64,000 bases of DNA from Nocardioides terrigena (GCF_003047265.1 NZ_PZYY01000002.1:496001-560000), one strand, 5' to 3'. Numbered from the stretch's first letter, positions 26,240 through 34,726 are shown. Program-made: numbers and translations. Notes: generated by a model from the sequence alone, not told the origin.

Positions 26240-27661
26240 TCAGTGAGCCGCCCGATGAGTCCCGCTGGGTGGACCGGAGACCGTCTCCGCCACCCCGGTG
26301 CCCTCCCAGGTCTCCGGCCCGGTGTCCGTGAGCAGCGGTACGCCGGCGCGCAGGGCGGTCCCGCCGCCCTCCACAGGCTCGAGCCGGAGCCACCCGCCGG
26401 CATCCGCGAGGGCACTGCCGAGCAGGGCGAGGCCGTGCCCGTGGGTCGGGGCGCTCCCGCCGTCGGCCACCGGCCCGCGGCCGTCGTCGACCACCTCCAC
26501 CAGGAGGCCGGACTCGTGCTCGCACACCCGCACGGTGACGCAGCTCGCGGTCGCGTGCTTGTCCACGTTGCGCAGGCCCTCCCTCACCACCTGGTAGGCC
26601 AGGCGCAGGGTCGTCTCGGACGAGGGGAGGTGGTCCGGGACGTCGATCGTCACGGCCAGGCCCGCGGTGCGGGGACGCTGGCCCAGGTCCTCGACGGCCA
26701 GGGCGAGGCCGTCGCCACCCAGGTCGGGCGGGATCAGGTCGAGCACCATGGTGCGCAACGCCTCCTCCGCATGGCCGACGGCCTCCCGCAGCCGGGTCGT
26801 GATGTTGCCGAGGTCGGGCTCCGCCGCGACCCGGGCCTCGATCGCAGACAGGCCGTACCCGATGGCGGCGAGATCCTGGATGACTCCGTCGTGAAGGTCC
26901 TGGGCCAGCACCCGTCGTTGGTGTCCCCACGTCGCAGCCGACTGCGTGAGCATCCGGTGTCGTGCCCGCTGTGCGTCGTCGACCCGGCGCACGAGCAGCC
27001 AGGCGATCGGGACGAGCGCCAGCTGGAAGAGGAGCAGCGATCCCAGGCCGACCGTCAGCAGCTGGGGCAGCACGGCCGCCCGGTCGACCGCGATCCGGTC
27101 CGGGGGGAGGTACGCCTCGAAGACGAGGGGTACGTCGTCGGCGTCGCGGATCCCGACGTACACCTCGAGCTGTCCCTCCTCGCCGTACGTGCTCTGCTCG
27201 GCAGCCTCCTCCCGCTCGTCGGGGAGGTGGACGACGCTGTCCATGGTCCGCAGGGCCTCGACCGCGCCGCTCGAGGGGGAGCTCTGCTGTCCGATCAGCG
27301 ACCCGGTGTCCGCCCAGAGGATCCGGCCGTCGGCGCTCCACAGGACGACGTGCGTGATGCCGCCCTCGGCGATCCTCGCGTCGATGACCCGGGTGAGGTG
27401 GGCGAGGGCTCGCGGATCTCCCTCGCGGACCCGCTGGTTCACGAAGGGGCCGGCCACGCCGTGGGCCATGCCGGTGGCGCGGGACGCGGCATCGCGACGC
27501 GCCTCCTCCTCGGCGACGTGCTGGCTCACCAGCACCACCGCGGCCGCGACCACGGCCAGGGCGGACGCGCTCAGTCCCAGGAACCTGCGTTGCGCCTTGC
27601 GGATCGCGGGGTCGTCACCACCCGGCCACAGGCGCTGCCAGAGCGCAGGTCTACCCGGCAT
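26240..27661 (-). CDS. NarL-type sensor histidine kinase
   Basis: A 473-aa kinase with a first helix (LGLSASALAVVAAAVVLVSQ), an extracytoplasmic domain of about 170 residues (FVNQRVREGDPRALAHLTRVID to YLPPDRIAVDRA), a second helix (LLTVGLGSLLLFQLALVPIAWLLV), a HisKA_3 region with LAQDLHDGVIQDLAAIGYGLSAIE, and an ATPase domain (VREGLRNVDKHA, VVDDGRGPV, GHGLALLGSAL). The ATG at 27661 overlaps the regulator 3' end by 11 bases. The sensory domain suggests an external ligand. Confidence 0.9.
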   Translation of the reverse strand: MPGRPALWQRLWPGGDDPAIRKAQRRFLGLSASALAVVAAAVVLVSQHVAEEEARRDAASRATGMAHGVAGPFVNQRVREGDPRALAHLTRVIDARIAEGGITHVVLWSADGRILWADTGSLIGQQSSPSSGAVEALRTMDSVVHLPDEREEAAEQSTYGEEGQLEVYVGIRDADDVPLVFEAYLPPDRIAVDRAAVLPQLLTVGLGSLLLFQLALVPIAWLLVRRVDDAQRARHRMLTQSAATWGHQRRVLAQDLHDGVIQDLAAIGYGLSAIEARVAAEPDLGNITTRLREAVGHAEEALRTMVLDLIPPDLGGDGLALAVEDLGQRPRTAGLAVTIDVPDHLPSSETTLRLAYQVVREGLRNVDKHATASCVTVRVCEHESGLLVEVVDDGRGPVADGGSAPTHGHGLALLGSALADAGGWLRLEPVEGGGTALRAGVPLLTDTGPETWEGTGVAETVSGPPSGTHRAAH

Positions 27662-28349
27662 GGTCCTCGACCAGGAGTCCCATCGCGCGTGCCCGAGCGA
27701 CGGCCTCGAGCTGGGAGTGGGCACCCAGCTTGTGGAGGAGCGACTTGATGTAGCCGCGACACGTGCTGGTCCGGATCCCCAGGTCCCGGGCGATGCGCTG
27801 GGCGTTGACCCCCTCGGCCAGGCGGAGCAGCACCAGCGACTCCCTGGCGGTGAGCTCGACGGCGGGCGGCGCGACGGGACGCGTCAGCGCGTGCAGCAGC
27901 CTGGGGTCGACCTGCAGCTGCCCGCCCGAGGTGGTCGAGATCGCCGTGAGCAGCCCGGCCAGGTCCCCGTCCTTGGCGAGCAGGGCGCTGACCCCCGAGG
28001 CCGCCACCCTCACGAGGTCGATGGGCCCCGAGGCGCCGGTCAGCAGCACCACGAGCGTCCCGGGGTGCCGGGCAGAGACCTGCGCGGCGAAGTCGACCCC
28101 GTCCTCGTCGGAGCCGGCGAACTGGATGTCGCAGACGACGACGTCCGGGAGCGTCGCCGATGCCAGCTCGCGGGCGGTGGGGAGGTCGTAGGCGACACCG
28201 ATGCACCGTGTCCGCCGGTCGGAGTCGAGCGCCAACCGGAGCAGGTCGGCGACCGTGCGATGGTCGTCGACCACGAGGACCGTGCGAGCCCGAGCCGTGC
28301 GGACGTGATCGACGTGCCCTGTCGCGTCCCTCTTCGCCTCGGTCTGCAT
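27651..28349 (-). CDS. LuxR/NarL-type response regulator
   Basis: A 232-aa regulator with receiver motifs VVDDHRTV, CDIQFAGSDEDGVDF (phosphoacceptor Asp followed by an unusual acidic loop) and LLTGASG, then SALLAKDGDL supplying the lysine. The LuxR helix-turn-helix is LTARESLVLLRLAEGVNAQRIARDLGIRTSTCRGYIKSLLHKLG. It is transcribed with the overlapping kinase and probably the BTAD gene. Start at ATG 28349. Confidence 0.9.
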   Translation of the reverse strand: MQTEAKRDATGHVDHVRTARARTVLVVDDHRTVADLLRLALDSDRRTRCIGVAYDLPTARELASATLPDVVVCDIQFAGSDEDGVDFAAQVSARHPGTLVVLLTGASGPIDLVRVAASGVSALLAKDGDLAGLLTAISTTSGGQLQVDPRLLHALTRPVAPPAVELTARESLVLLRLAEGVNAQRIARDLGIRTSTCRGYIKSLLHKLGAHSQLEAVARARAMGLLVEDHAG

Positions 28350-28655
28350 GTCATCCTCCCTGGTGGGACCTCGTCGGATCCGAGAGCGGCCGGATGGGCC
28401 GGGCGCACCCGCGGCCGGGCCGGCGGGCCGGACCGGGCGTGGTGAACGTCCAGATCATGGCGATGCTGCAGGTTCCCACCGCGGACGACCCGTCCCTCGC
28501 GCGGCGGAGGGCTTTCCGCCCAGATTGGGTAGGTGCCTCGAGCCCCACCGGGCCCGCGCCAGCAGCATCGTCCTCCGCGAAGCCGCGTCATGGCCGGCGT
28601 CCGGCCCCGTCTCCTTGCACGAACGGGGGTTCGGCGCGGACGAAGGGCAGGAACC
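28350..28655. other. Intergenic region of 306 bases
   Basis: Lies between two outward-reading genes and must hold their promoters. It contains the word CCCAGATTGGGTAGG (28520-28534) with a TAGGT-like box, and otherwise GC-rich sequence without a convincing reading frame, repeat or RNA fold that I could identify. Confidence 0.5.
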
Positions 28656-28787
28656 ATGGGTGTCCCCACGGTGGTGCGACGCGAGGCCACGGGCGTCTTC
28701 GACGCCGACTTCTGGCTGGAGTGCGAGCGCGAGGCCGATCGTGTCTACCGGGTGCTGACCGGCGCCGCCGACCGTCAGCCGCACTGA
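28656..28787 (+). CDS. Possible small protein of 43 residues
   Basis: A short frame, MGVPTVVRREATGVFDADFW and then LECEREADRVYRVLTGA, preceded by GAAGGGCAGGA as a possible ribosome-binding site. Third positions are mostly G or C and the residues are well mixed, as in real proteins, but its size makes it uncertain. No family is recognised. It stands between the NarL-type regulator and a membrane protein gene on the other strand. Confidence 0.4.
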   Translation: MGVPTVVRREATGVFDADFWLECEREADRVYRVLTGAADRQPH

Positions 28788-28816
28788 CCACGGCGCCGGA
28801 CACGTGGGCCGGGTCC

Positions 28817-29221
28817 CTAGGGTCCGCCGACCAGCCGGCGCAGCTCCCGGGTGATCTCGACGTCGGCGGCCGTGACCACGACGGAGTCGACCGCGAGGCC
28901 GGCCGCAGGAGCCTCGGAGTCGAGGGCGACCTCGTCGCCGATCCCGGGGAGCGAGAGCACCCGGCCGGTCACGATCGCCCGGCGTAGCGCGTCCTCGCCG
29001 ACCTGGGCGGCCTGGTCCTCCGGCGAGCGGACCCCGGCATCGGTGATCCGGTAGGTCACCTCGGCCTCGAGGCGGGCCAGGGCGCCGTCCGCGCTGCTGG
29101 CCCGGGCGCTGGCCCAGGCGTGGCGCGGGGCGTCGTCGAACCACGGCTCCCTGACCCGTCGTACCGACCAGACGGTGTAGGCGACGAGGGGGACGATGAT
29201 GACGAGCAGCAGGTAGGCCAT
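28817..29221 (-). CDS. Membrane-anchored hypothetical protein
   Basis: A 134-aa protein with one N-terminal helix (MAYLLLVIIVPLVAYTVWSV), then RRVREPWFDDAPRHAWASARAS and a soluble alpha/beta part (LARLEAEVTYRITDAGVRSPEDQ, VDSVVVTAADVEITRELRRLVGG). No family recognised. It is divergent from the kinase gene at 29399, with about 180 bases between, so they may be co-regulated. Confidence 0.65.
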   Translation of the reverse strand: MAYLLLVIIVPLVAYTVWSVRRVREPWFDDAPRHAWASARASSADGALARLEAEVTYRITDAGVRSPEDQAAQVGEDALRRAIVTGRVLSLPGIGDEVALDSEAPAAGLAVDSVVVTAADVEITRELRRLVGGP

Positions 29222-29398
29222 GGCAACTCCTGGGGTGACCCGTTGGCCGCGTGGCGCGGTCGGCCCGGCCGCCTCGGGAACGGTCGGGCCGCCGCACCTC
29301 CAGTCTCGCCACGGAGCCTCCGAGGGCCCATGGGGAGTGCCACCCACATCGCCTCGCGACCTCCGGACGAGCGTCGCCCGGCTGACAGACTGGCGTCC

Positions 29399-30367
29399 AT
29401 GACCTCGCTCCGCACGGCGTACCGCCCCCTGTGGCGCCGGGTCGTGGTGGTCAACCTGCTGATCTTCGCGGTGGGCACGGCGGCCCTGGCGTTCTCCCCG
29501 GCCACGGTGTCGGCGCGGCCGCTGGCCTCGGAGGTCGTGGTCCTGCTGATCGGGCTCGCGGTGATGGCCGTCGCCAACGCGCTGGTCGTCCGCTCGCTGG
29601 TGCGACCGTTCGACCAGCTCGTGCACCGCCTCGACCACGAGCTGTCGGCCGACCCGATCCAGCTCCTGCCGGAGGGCGATGACGGGATCGCCGGACGGGT
29701 CACCGCCGCCGTCAACGACCTCCTCGGTCGCATCGAGCGCGAGCAGCGGGCTGCGGGGGCGTCGGCGCTCGCCGGCCAGGAGGGGGAGCGGGCCCGGATC
29801 GCCCAGGAGCTGCACGACGGCGTGGGCCAGTCGCTGACCGCGATTCTGCTCGAGGCGGGCCGGCTCGCCGACGCGCCACGGGTCGAGCCCGCGGACGTCG
29901 GGCGCATCCGGGACGTGGCCCGTGACAGCCTCGACGAGGTACGCCGCGTCGCGCGCCAATTGCGGCCCCACGTGCTCGAGGACCTCGGCCTCCGCAGCGC
30001 CCTCGCGGCCCTCACCACCGAGCTGTTCGAGCACGGCGGGACCCACGCCCGGCGGGCGGTCAGCCCGGCGCTGCCCGACCTCGACGAGACCGTGGAGCTG
30101 GTGGTCTTCCGGGTGGCGCAGGAGGCCCTGACCAACGTCGCCCGGCACGCCGGTGCGTCGTCGGTCGAGGTGCGGCTCTCGCCGCGCGGGGAGGACGTCG
30201 TCCTCACGGTCACCGACGACGGTCGCGGCCTCGCGCCCGGAGACGACGGCACCGGGCTGCGCGGCATGCGCGAGCGCGCCGGCCTCGTCGGTGGCACCGT
30301 CGACGTCGCGCGGCGCGAGGGCGGCGGCACCGTGGTGAGCCTCGTCGTGCCGGTGGAGCCCCGATGA
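29399..30367 (+). CDS. NarL-type sensor histidine kinase with HAMP-like linker
   Basis: A 322-aa kinase. Two helices (VVVVNLLIFAVGTAALAFS and VVVLLIGLAVMAVANALVV) lie close together, so the sensor has only a short external loop. A HAMP-like segment (VRPFDQLVHRLDHEL) and coiled region lead to HisKA_3 with IAQELHDGVGQSLTAILLEAG, then RVAQEALTNVARHAGAS, VTDDGRG and GTGLRGMRERAGLVGG. The regulator start overlaps its stop (ATGA). Start ATG 29399; GACAGACT upstream may be the -10 region. Confidence 0.9.
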   Translation: MTSLRTAYRPLWRRVVVVNLLIFAVGTAALAFSPATVSARPLASEVVVLLIGLAVMAVANALVVRSLVRPFDQLVHRLDHELSADPIQLLPEGDDGIAGRVTAAVNDLLGRIEREQRAAGASALAGQEGERARIAQELHDGVGQSLTAILLEAGRLADAPRVEPADVGRIRDVARDSLDEVRRVARQLRPHVLEDLGLRSALAALTTELFEHGGTHARRAVSPALPDLDETVELVVFRVAQEALTNVARHAGASSVEVRLSPRGEDVVLTVTDDGRGLAPGDDGTGLRGMRERAGLVGGTVDVARREGGGTVVSLVVPVEPR

Positions 30368-31038
30368 CCGGTTCCGGGACACCGGCCCGCATCCTGCTCG
30401 CGGACGACCACGCGCTCGTACGTCGCGGCGTACGGCTCATCCTGGACGCGCAGCCGGACCTCGAGGTGGTCGCCGAGGCCGGCGACGGTGCCGAGGCGGT
30501 GGCACTGCTGCGCGACCCGACGAGCGACCTGGCCGTCGACCTCGCCATCCTCGACGTCGCGATGCCGCGTCTCACCGGTCTGCAGGCGGCCCGGGAGATC
30601 TCCCGGATGCGCACGCCGCCGACGATCCTGATGCTGTCGATGCACGACAACGAGCAGTACTTCTTCGAGAGCCTCAAGGTGGGGGCGTCGGGCTACGTCC
30701 TCAAGTCGGTCGCCGACCGCGACCTCGTCGACGCCTGCCACGCGGCGCTGCGGGGCGAGCCGTTCCTCTACCCGGGCTCCGAGCGACGGCTGGTGCGCGA
30801 CTACCTCGAGCGGCTGCGCCGGGGCGAGCGGCTGCCCCCGGCCGCGCTCACGCCGCGCGAGGACGAGGTGGTCAAGCTGATCGCCGAGGGGCACTCGAGC
30901 CGGGAGATCGCCCGCGAGCTGACGATCAGCGTCCGCACCGTCGAGCGGCACCGGGAGAACGTGCTCCAGAAGCTCGGCATGCGCGACCGCACCGAGCTGA
31001 CCAGATATGCGGTGCGCGTGGGGCTGATCGATCCCTAG
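30364..31038 (+). CDS. LuxR/NarL-type response regulator
   Basis: A 224-aa regulator with ILLADDHALVRRGVRLIL, phosphoacceptor DLAILDVAMPRLTGLQ, MLSMHDNEQYFFESLKVGA and YVLKSV, then the DNA-binding domain LTPREDEVVKLIAEGHSSREIARELTISVRTVERHRENVLQKLGM. It forms a translationally coupled pair with the kinase. Its stop is 5 bases before an 18-base promoter element that serves the next gene. Confidence 0.93.
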   Translation: MTGSGTPARILLADDHALVRRGVRLILDAQPDLEVVAEAGDGAEAVALLRDPTSDLAVDLAILDVAMPRLTGLQAAREISRMRTPPTILMLSMHDNEQYFFESLKVGASGYVLKSVADRDLVDACHAALRGEPFLYPGSERRLVRDYLERLRRGERLPPAALTPREDEVVKLIAEGHSSREIARELTISVRTVERHRENVLQKLGMRDRTELTRYAVRVGLIDP

Positions 31039-31042
31039 CAAA

Positions 31043-31086
31043 CGGTCAGGAATCGAGAAGTGCCCGCCTGGCTCCGCCACTAGCCT
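31043..31086 (+). promoter_or_regulatory. Promoter element with 18-base repeat, copy 1
   Basis: CGGTCAGGAATCGAGAAG (31043-31060) begins 38 bases before a TAGCCT box (31081-31086). The identical word and spacing recur at 32011. It lies upstream of the DUF1801 gene. Probably the binding site of the AraC-type regulator encoded between the copies. Confidence 0.65.
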
Positions 31087-31128
31087 TGCCCACACCAGAT
31101 CGGAACGACCCCAGGAGGAGCACGCGCC

Positions 31129-31602
31129 ATGACGCCCACCTCGAAGGCGAAGAAGACGCAGGACCAGACGTCGGGCCAGGGATTCTCTCCCGAGGAACGC
31201 GACGCCATGAAGCAGCGGGCCGCCGAGCTGAAGCAGGAGGGTCGCGGTGGCCGGGGCTCGAAGGCGGCCGCCGACGAGGCAGCCGTCCTGGCGAAGATCG
31301 CCGAGATGCAGGAGCCGGACCGGTCCGTGGCCGAGCGCCTGCACGTCGTCGTCACCACGGCTGCCCCCGAGCTGGCGCCGAAGCTCTGGTACGGGCAGCC
31401 GGCCTGGGCGCGCGCGGGGAAGGTGGTGTGCTTCTTCCGGAGCGGGCAGGTGGACAAGGAGCGCTACTCGACCTTCGGTTTCAGCGCCCAGGCCGACCTC
31501 GACGACGAGGGTGGGCTGTGGGCGACCTCGTACGCGCTGAGCGAGCTGAGCGAGGCCGGTGAGGCCACCATCGCCGAGCTGGTGAAGCGCGCCGTGGGCT
31601 GA
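31129..31602 (+). CDS. DUF1801 / YdeI-like protein
   Basis: A 157-aa protein. A charged, low-complexity head (KAKKTQDQTSGQGFSPEERDAMKQRAAELKQ) precedes the DUF1801 fold (VVTTAAPELAPKLWYGQPAWARAGKVVCFFRSGQVDKERYSTFGFS). Members are small cytosolic proteins sometimes linked to metal or phosphate homeostasis, with no firm function. It is 2 bases upstream of an AraC-type regulator and shares its regulatory element with the VOC gene, so the three form one small regulon. Confidence 0.8.
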   Translation: MTPTSKAKKTQDQTSGQGFSPEERDAMKQRAAELKQEGRGGRGSKAAADEAAVLAKIAEMQEPDRSVAERLHVVVTTAAPELAPKLWYGQPAWARAGKVVCFFRSGQVDKERYSTFGFSAQADLDDEGGLWATSYALSELSEAGEATIAELVKRAVG

Positions 31603-31604
31603 CC

Positions 31605-32051
31605 ATGGTCGTCCCCGACCCGGACGAGGAGCAGCGGCTGCGCAGCATCGTCGTGATGCGTCGCGTCCGGGACCGGATCGACCGGGAGTTCGCCCGACCC
31701 CTCGACGTTGAGGCGCTCGCCCGTGGTGTGCACATGTCGGGTGGACACCTGAGCAGGGAGTTCCGCCGCGTCTACGGCGAGTCGCCCTACTCCTATCTCA
31801 TGACCCGACGCGTGGAGCGGGCGATGACGCTGCTGCGCCGCGGCGACCTCAGCGTCACCGACACCTGCTTCGCGGTCGGGTTCTCGTCCCTCGGGACCTT
31901 CAGCACCCGCTTCACCGAGCTGGTCGGGGTGCCGCCCAGCGTCTACCGCCGCGACCACGCGAGTGCCGCGGCGGGGATCCCGGCCTGCTTGGCCCGGCAG
32001 GTGACCCGGCCGGTCAGGAATCGAGAAGCCCGCAGCACCCGGGCTCGCTAG
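31605..32051 (+). CDS. AraC-type transcriptional regulator (DNA-binding domain only)
   Basis: A 148-aa protein that is almost only a helix-turn-helix domain: PLDVEALARGVHMSGGHLSREFRRVYGESPYSYLMTRRVERAMTLL, then SVTDTCFAVGFSSLGTFSTRFTELVGVPPSVYRR. No ligand-binding domain is present, so activity may depend on the neighbouring VOC or DUF1801 protein. Its last 14 codons contain the second 18-base element, so coding and regulatory sequence overlap. Confidence 0.88.
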   Translation: MVVPDPDEEQRLRSIVVMRRVRDRIDREFARPLDVEALARGVHMSGGHLSREFRRVYGESPYSYLMTRRVERAMTLLRRGDLSVTDTCFAVGFSSLGTFSTRFTELVGVPPSVYRRDHASAAAGIPACLARQVTRPVRNREARSTRAR

Positions 32052-32054
32052 CGT
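32011..32054 (+). promoter_or_regulatory. Promoter element with 18-base repeat, copy 2
   Basis: CGGTCAGGAATCGAGAAG at 32011-32028, followed 38 bases from its start by TAGCGT (32049-32054), 7 bases before the VOC ATG at 32062. The VOC mRNA would be leaderless. The element lies inside the 3' end of the AraC-type gene. Confidence 0.65.
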
Positions 32055-32061
32055 GGCAGGC

Positions 32062-32478
32062 ATGGACATCACCATCCACTCCGTCTTCATCCCGCACCTC
32101 GACGCCGAGGCGTCCCTGACCTTCTACCGGGACGCCCTCGGCTTCGAGGTGCGCAACGACGTCGGGTACGAGGACATGCGATGGATCACGGTGGGCCCGG
32201 TCGGCCACCCCGGCACGTCCATCGTCCTGCACCCACCGGCGGCCGACCCCGGCATCACGGAGGTCGAGCGCCGCACCATCCTGGACCTGGTCGCCAAGGG
32301 GGTGTACACCTCCGTCACGCTGGCGACCGATGACCTCGCGGGCCTCTTCGCCCGCCTCGAGGCTGCCGGGGTCGACGTCGTCCAGGAACCCACCGACCAG
32401 GACTACGGGGTGCGCGACTGCGCCTTCCGCGACCCTGCGGGCAACCTGATCCGCATCAACCAGGCCGACCGTCCCTAG
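32062..32478 (+). CDS. VOC family (glyoxalase-like) protein
   Basis: A 138-aa single VOC protein: MDITIHSVFIPHLDAEASLTFYRDALGFEVRNDVGYEDMRWITVG, then SVTLATDDLAGLFARLEAAGVDVVQEPTDQDYGVRDCAFRDPAGNLIRI. The pattern of paired beta-alpha-beta-beta-beta modules is intact and metal-ligand positions (H8/E-type) are only partly clear. Function may be ligand binding or metabolism. It is expressed from the AraC-linked promoter. Confidence 0.88.
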   Translation: MDITIHSVFIPHLDAEASLTFYRDALGFEVRNDVGYEDMRWITVGPVGHPGTSIVLHPPAADPGITEVERRTILDLVAKGVYTSVTLATDDLAGLFARLEAAGVDVVQEPTDQDYGVRDCAFRDPAGNLIRINQADRP

Positions 32479-32488
32479 GCTCGCTCCC

Positions 32489-33883
32489 ATGCCGGCTCGC
32501 TTCGACCACCTCGTCATCGCCGTCGCCGACCTCGACGAGGCGGTGGCGCGCTGGACCGGGGCCGGGATCCCCGCCGCCCGCGGGGGAGCGCACCCGGTCG
32601 GCACCGTCAACGCGCTCGTCCGCGGTCCGGGTGCTGCCTACCTGGAGCTGATCGCCGCTGGTCGCGACGAGTCCAACCCCTGGCTCGACCGGGTCCGGTC
32701 GGCGTCCGGGCCGATCTCGTGGGCCGTGGCCGTCGACGACGTCGACGCCGCGCGTGACGTGCTGCTCGACGCGGGCTTCGAGCCTCGGCCGGTGACCGAG
32801 GGGTCGCGCCTGACCCCGGACGGCGACACCGTCGCGTGGCGGATGTGCGACGTCGGCTCCGGCCCGTACGACGCGGGGCTGCCGTTCCTGATCGAGTGGA
32901 CGACCCCGATGCCTCCCGGTCCCTCCGACGGACCGGTGGTGCGGCACCTCGCCCTCGCGCCGCCCGATCCCGACCGGGTGGCGGACCTGCTGCTGGCGCT
33001 GGGGTTCGCAGCGCAGGTGCTCTGGCCGCGGCGGGTCTTCCACGACGGCGACGGGGTGGGCCTCACCCTGCTCCCGGTCGGGGATCCGGTCGAGACGGGC
33101 GGCGCGTCGTGGTCGATGTCGTGGGAGGAATCCCCGGAGGCACCTACGACCTCCGTGGCTCTCGGTCTGCCGGTGTCCGCGCTCGCCCAGCACCGGCTCG
33201 ACGACGTCGCCGTCATGGTGGTGCCGGACCGGCGCCGGTACGCCGCGAGCGCACTGCTGCGTGACGTGGACGTCGCCTTCGCCCGACTGCGCGGGGACCT
33301 GGCGGACTGGCCGCCGCCGCGCCCGGAGGGCGCCGCCCCGCTGGAGGAGGAGTACTCCCGCTGCGAGGAGCCGGAGCGCTACCGGCTGCTCGGCGTGCGG
33401 GCCGACGCGTGGGTCGAGACGATCGCTCGCACCGGGCTCGGGACGGGCGCGGCCGTGGATCCGACCGAGGTGACCTGGGTCGGTGAGCAGCACTTGCGTC
33501 CGCGCCGGGTGACGGTGTTGCAGGGTCGGCCTGGTACCCAGCCCGTTGTGGTCGCGTGGGCGCCGATCGACCACGCTGACGATGCTTTCGTCCTTGTCGG
33601 GGTGGGGGAGCCCGCCCACGTGCTCGACCGGCAGCCCGACTGCGGCTGCGACGCGTGTGACACGGGCTCCGTGGACCTGCTCGCCACCCTCGACGACGCC
33701 TTCCTTCTGGCGCTGAGCGGTGGGGTGCACGTCGTGCGCGAAGGAGAGCGCGTCGTCACCCGCGCGCTGGACGGCTGGAGCGCCTCGGGCACCTTCGCGG
33801 ACGGGGAGCCGGAGCGGTGGCTGGCGGACGCGGCCGCGGGGCGGCGTGCCACCGGCGTCGTCCAGGGTGAGCCCTGGCTCTGA
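32489..33883 (+). CDS. Fusion of a VOC-like domain and a DUF6226-like domain
   Basis: A 464-aa protein. Residues 1-240 are VOC-like: RFDHLVIAVADLDEAVARWTGAGIPAARGG, ELIAAGRDESNPWL, then a second half PVVRHLALAPPDPDRVADLLLALGF. Residues about 248-464 (YAASALLRDVDVAFARLRGDL, EEEYSRCEEPERYRLLGVRADAWVE, ADDAFVLVGVGEP-like text, CGCDACDTGS, DGWSASGTF) resemble DUF6226, normally a separate protein. The joint DDVAVMVVPDRRRYA looks abrupt. TAGGCT (32476-32481) is 7 bases before the ATG. A real fusion and a lost stop codon are both possible. Confidence 0.75.
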   Translation: MPARFDHLVIAVADLDEAVARWTGAGIPAARGGAHPVGTVNALVRGPGAAYLELIAAGRDESNPWLDRVRSASGPISWAVAVDDVDAARDVLLDAGFEPRPVTEGSRLTPDGDTVAWRMCDVGSGPYDAGLPFLIEWTTPMPPGPSDGPVVRHLALAPPDPDRVADLLLALGFAAQVLWPRRVFHDGDGVGLTLLPVGDPVETGGASWSMSWEESPEAPTTSVALGLPVSALAQHRLDDVAVMVVPDRRRYAASALLRDVDVAFARLRGDLADWPPPRPEGAAPLEEEYSRCEEPERYRLLGVRADAWVETIARTGLGTGAAVDPTEVTWVGEQHLRPRRVTVLQGRPGTQPVVVAWAPIDHADDAFVLVGVGEPAHVLDRQPDCGCDACDTGSVDLLATLDDAFLLALSGGVHVVREGERVVTRALDGWSASGTFADGEPERWLADAAAGRRATGVVQGEPWL

Positions 33884-33892
33884 GGAGCCTGA

Positions 33893-34654
33893 TCAGGCGA
33901 TCGTCATGCCGCCGTCGACCGGGAGCGTCTGACCGGTGATGTAGCCGGCGGCGGGGGAGGCGAGGAAGACGACCGTGGCGGCGAGCTCGGCCGGGTCGCC
34001 CTTGCGCCGGGCGGGCACCCGCTGCATCGCGAGGTCGAGGTAGCCGTCGGGGTAGGTGTCGGTCATCTCGGAGGTGAAGAAGCCCGGCGCGATCGAGTTG
34101 ACGCGGATGCCCTTGCGCTCGGTCCACTGCTGGGCCAGGTCGCGGGTCAGGCCGTTGAGCCCGGCCTTGGAGGCGCTGTACGCCGCTTGCGGGAGGCCGC
34201 CGGTGGTGATGCCGAGGACCGAGGAGATGTTGACGATCGAGGAGCCCGGCCGCATGACGCGGCCGCAGGCCTGGGCCATCCAGTAGCAGCCGTTGAGGTT
34301 GACGTCGATGACGGAGCGGAACTGCTCGGGCGTCTCGCGGGTGGCGGGCACGGCGGTGCCGGCGCCGGCGTTGTTGACCAGCACGTCGACGTGGCCGAAC
34401 TCCGCCATCGCCGCGTCCACGAGCGCCTGGCACTGGTCCGGGTCGGCGACGTCGGTCTGCACGGTGAGGACGCGGCGGCCGGCGTCGCGCACCAGCTGGG
34501 CCGTCTCCTCGAGCCGGTCGGCCCGGCGGGCGCCGAGGACGAGGTCGGCACCGGCCTCGGCCAGTCCCTTGGCGAAGGCCACGCCCAGGCCGCTGGAGGC
34601 ACCGGTCACGATGGCGACCTTGTCGTCGAGGCGGAACATCTCGGGAGTCGTCAT
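33893..34654 (-). CDS. Short-chain dehydrogenase/reductase
   Basis: A 253-aa classical SDR with TGASSGLGVAFAKGLAEAG (cofactor), NNAGAG, NISSVLG and the catalytic YSASKAG, ending GYITGQTLPVDGGMTIA. The N-terminal arginine pattern (GARRADRL) suggests NADP or NAD without a clear choice. Substrate unknown; the overall pattern is of the 3-oxoacyl-ACP-reductase-like FabG/gluconate-dehydrogenase group. It stands alone, convergent with the VOC-DUF6226 gene and separated from the MFS gene by a 40-base palindrome. Confidence 0.88.
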   Translation of the reverse strand: MTTPEMFRLDDKVAIVTGASSGLGVAFAKGLAEAGADLVLGARRADRLEETAQLVRDAGRRVLTVQTDVADPDQCQALVDAAMAEFGHVDVLVNNAGAGTAVPATRETPEQFRSVIDVNLNGCYWMAQACGRVMRPGSSIVNISSVLGITTGGLPQAAYSASKAGLNGLTRDLAQQWTERKGIRVNSIAPGFFTSEMTDTYPDGYLDLAMQRVPARRKGDPAELAATVVFLASPAAGYITGQTLPVDGGMTIA

Positions 34655-34686
34655 GGTCCGGACCCTACCCAGCCGGCTCGCGCGAG

Positions 34687-34726
34687 GTCATGAGGAGTGG
34701 TCGCCCGGGCGACCACTCCTCATGAC
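34687..34726. terminator. Perfect 40-base palindrome overlapping the MFS stop
   Basis: Arms 34687-34706 and 34707-34726 are exact reverse complements over 20 bases with no spacer; the outer part is GTCATGAGGAGTGG. The MFS stop codon (34720-34722) lies inside the right arm. A terminator for the MFS operon is likely, and the outer GTCATGA could also serve as an operator for the SDR promoter. Confidence 0.65.
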
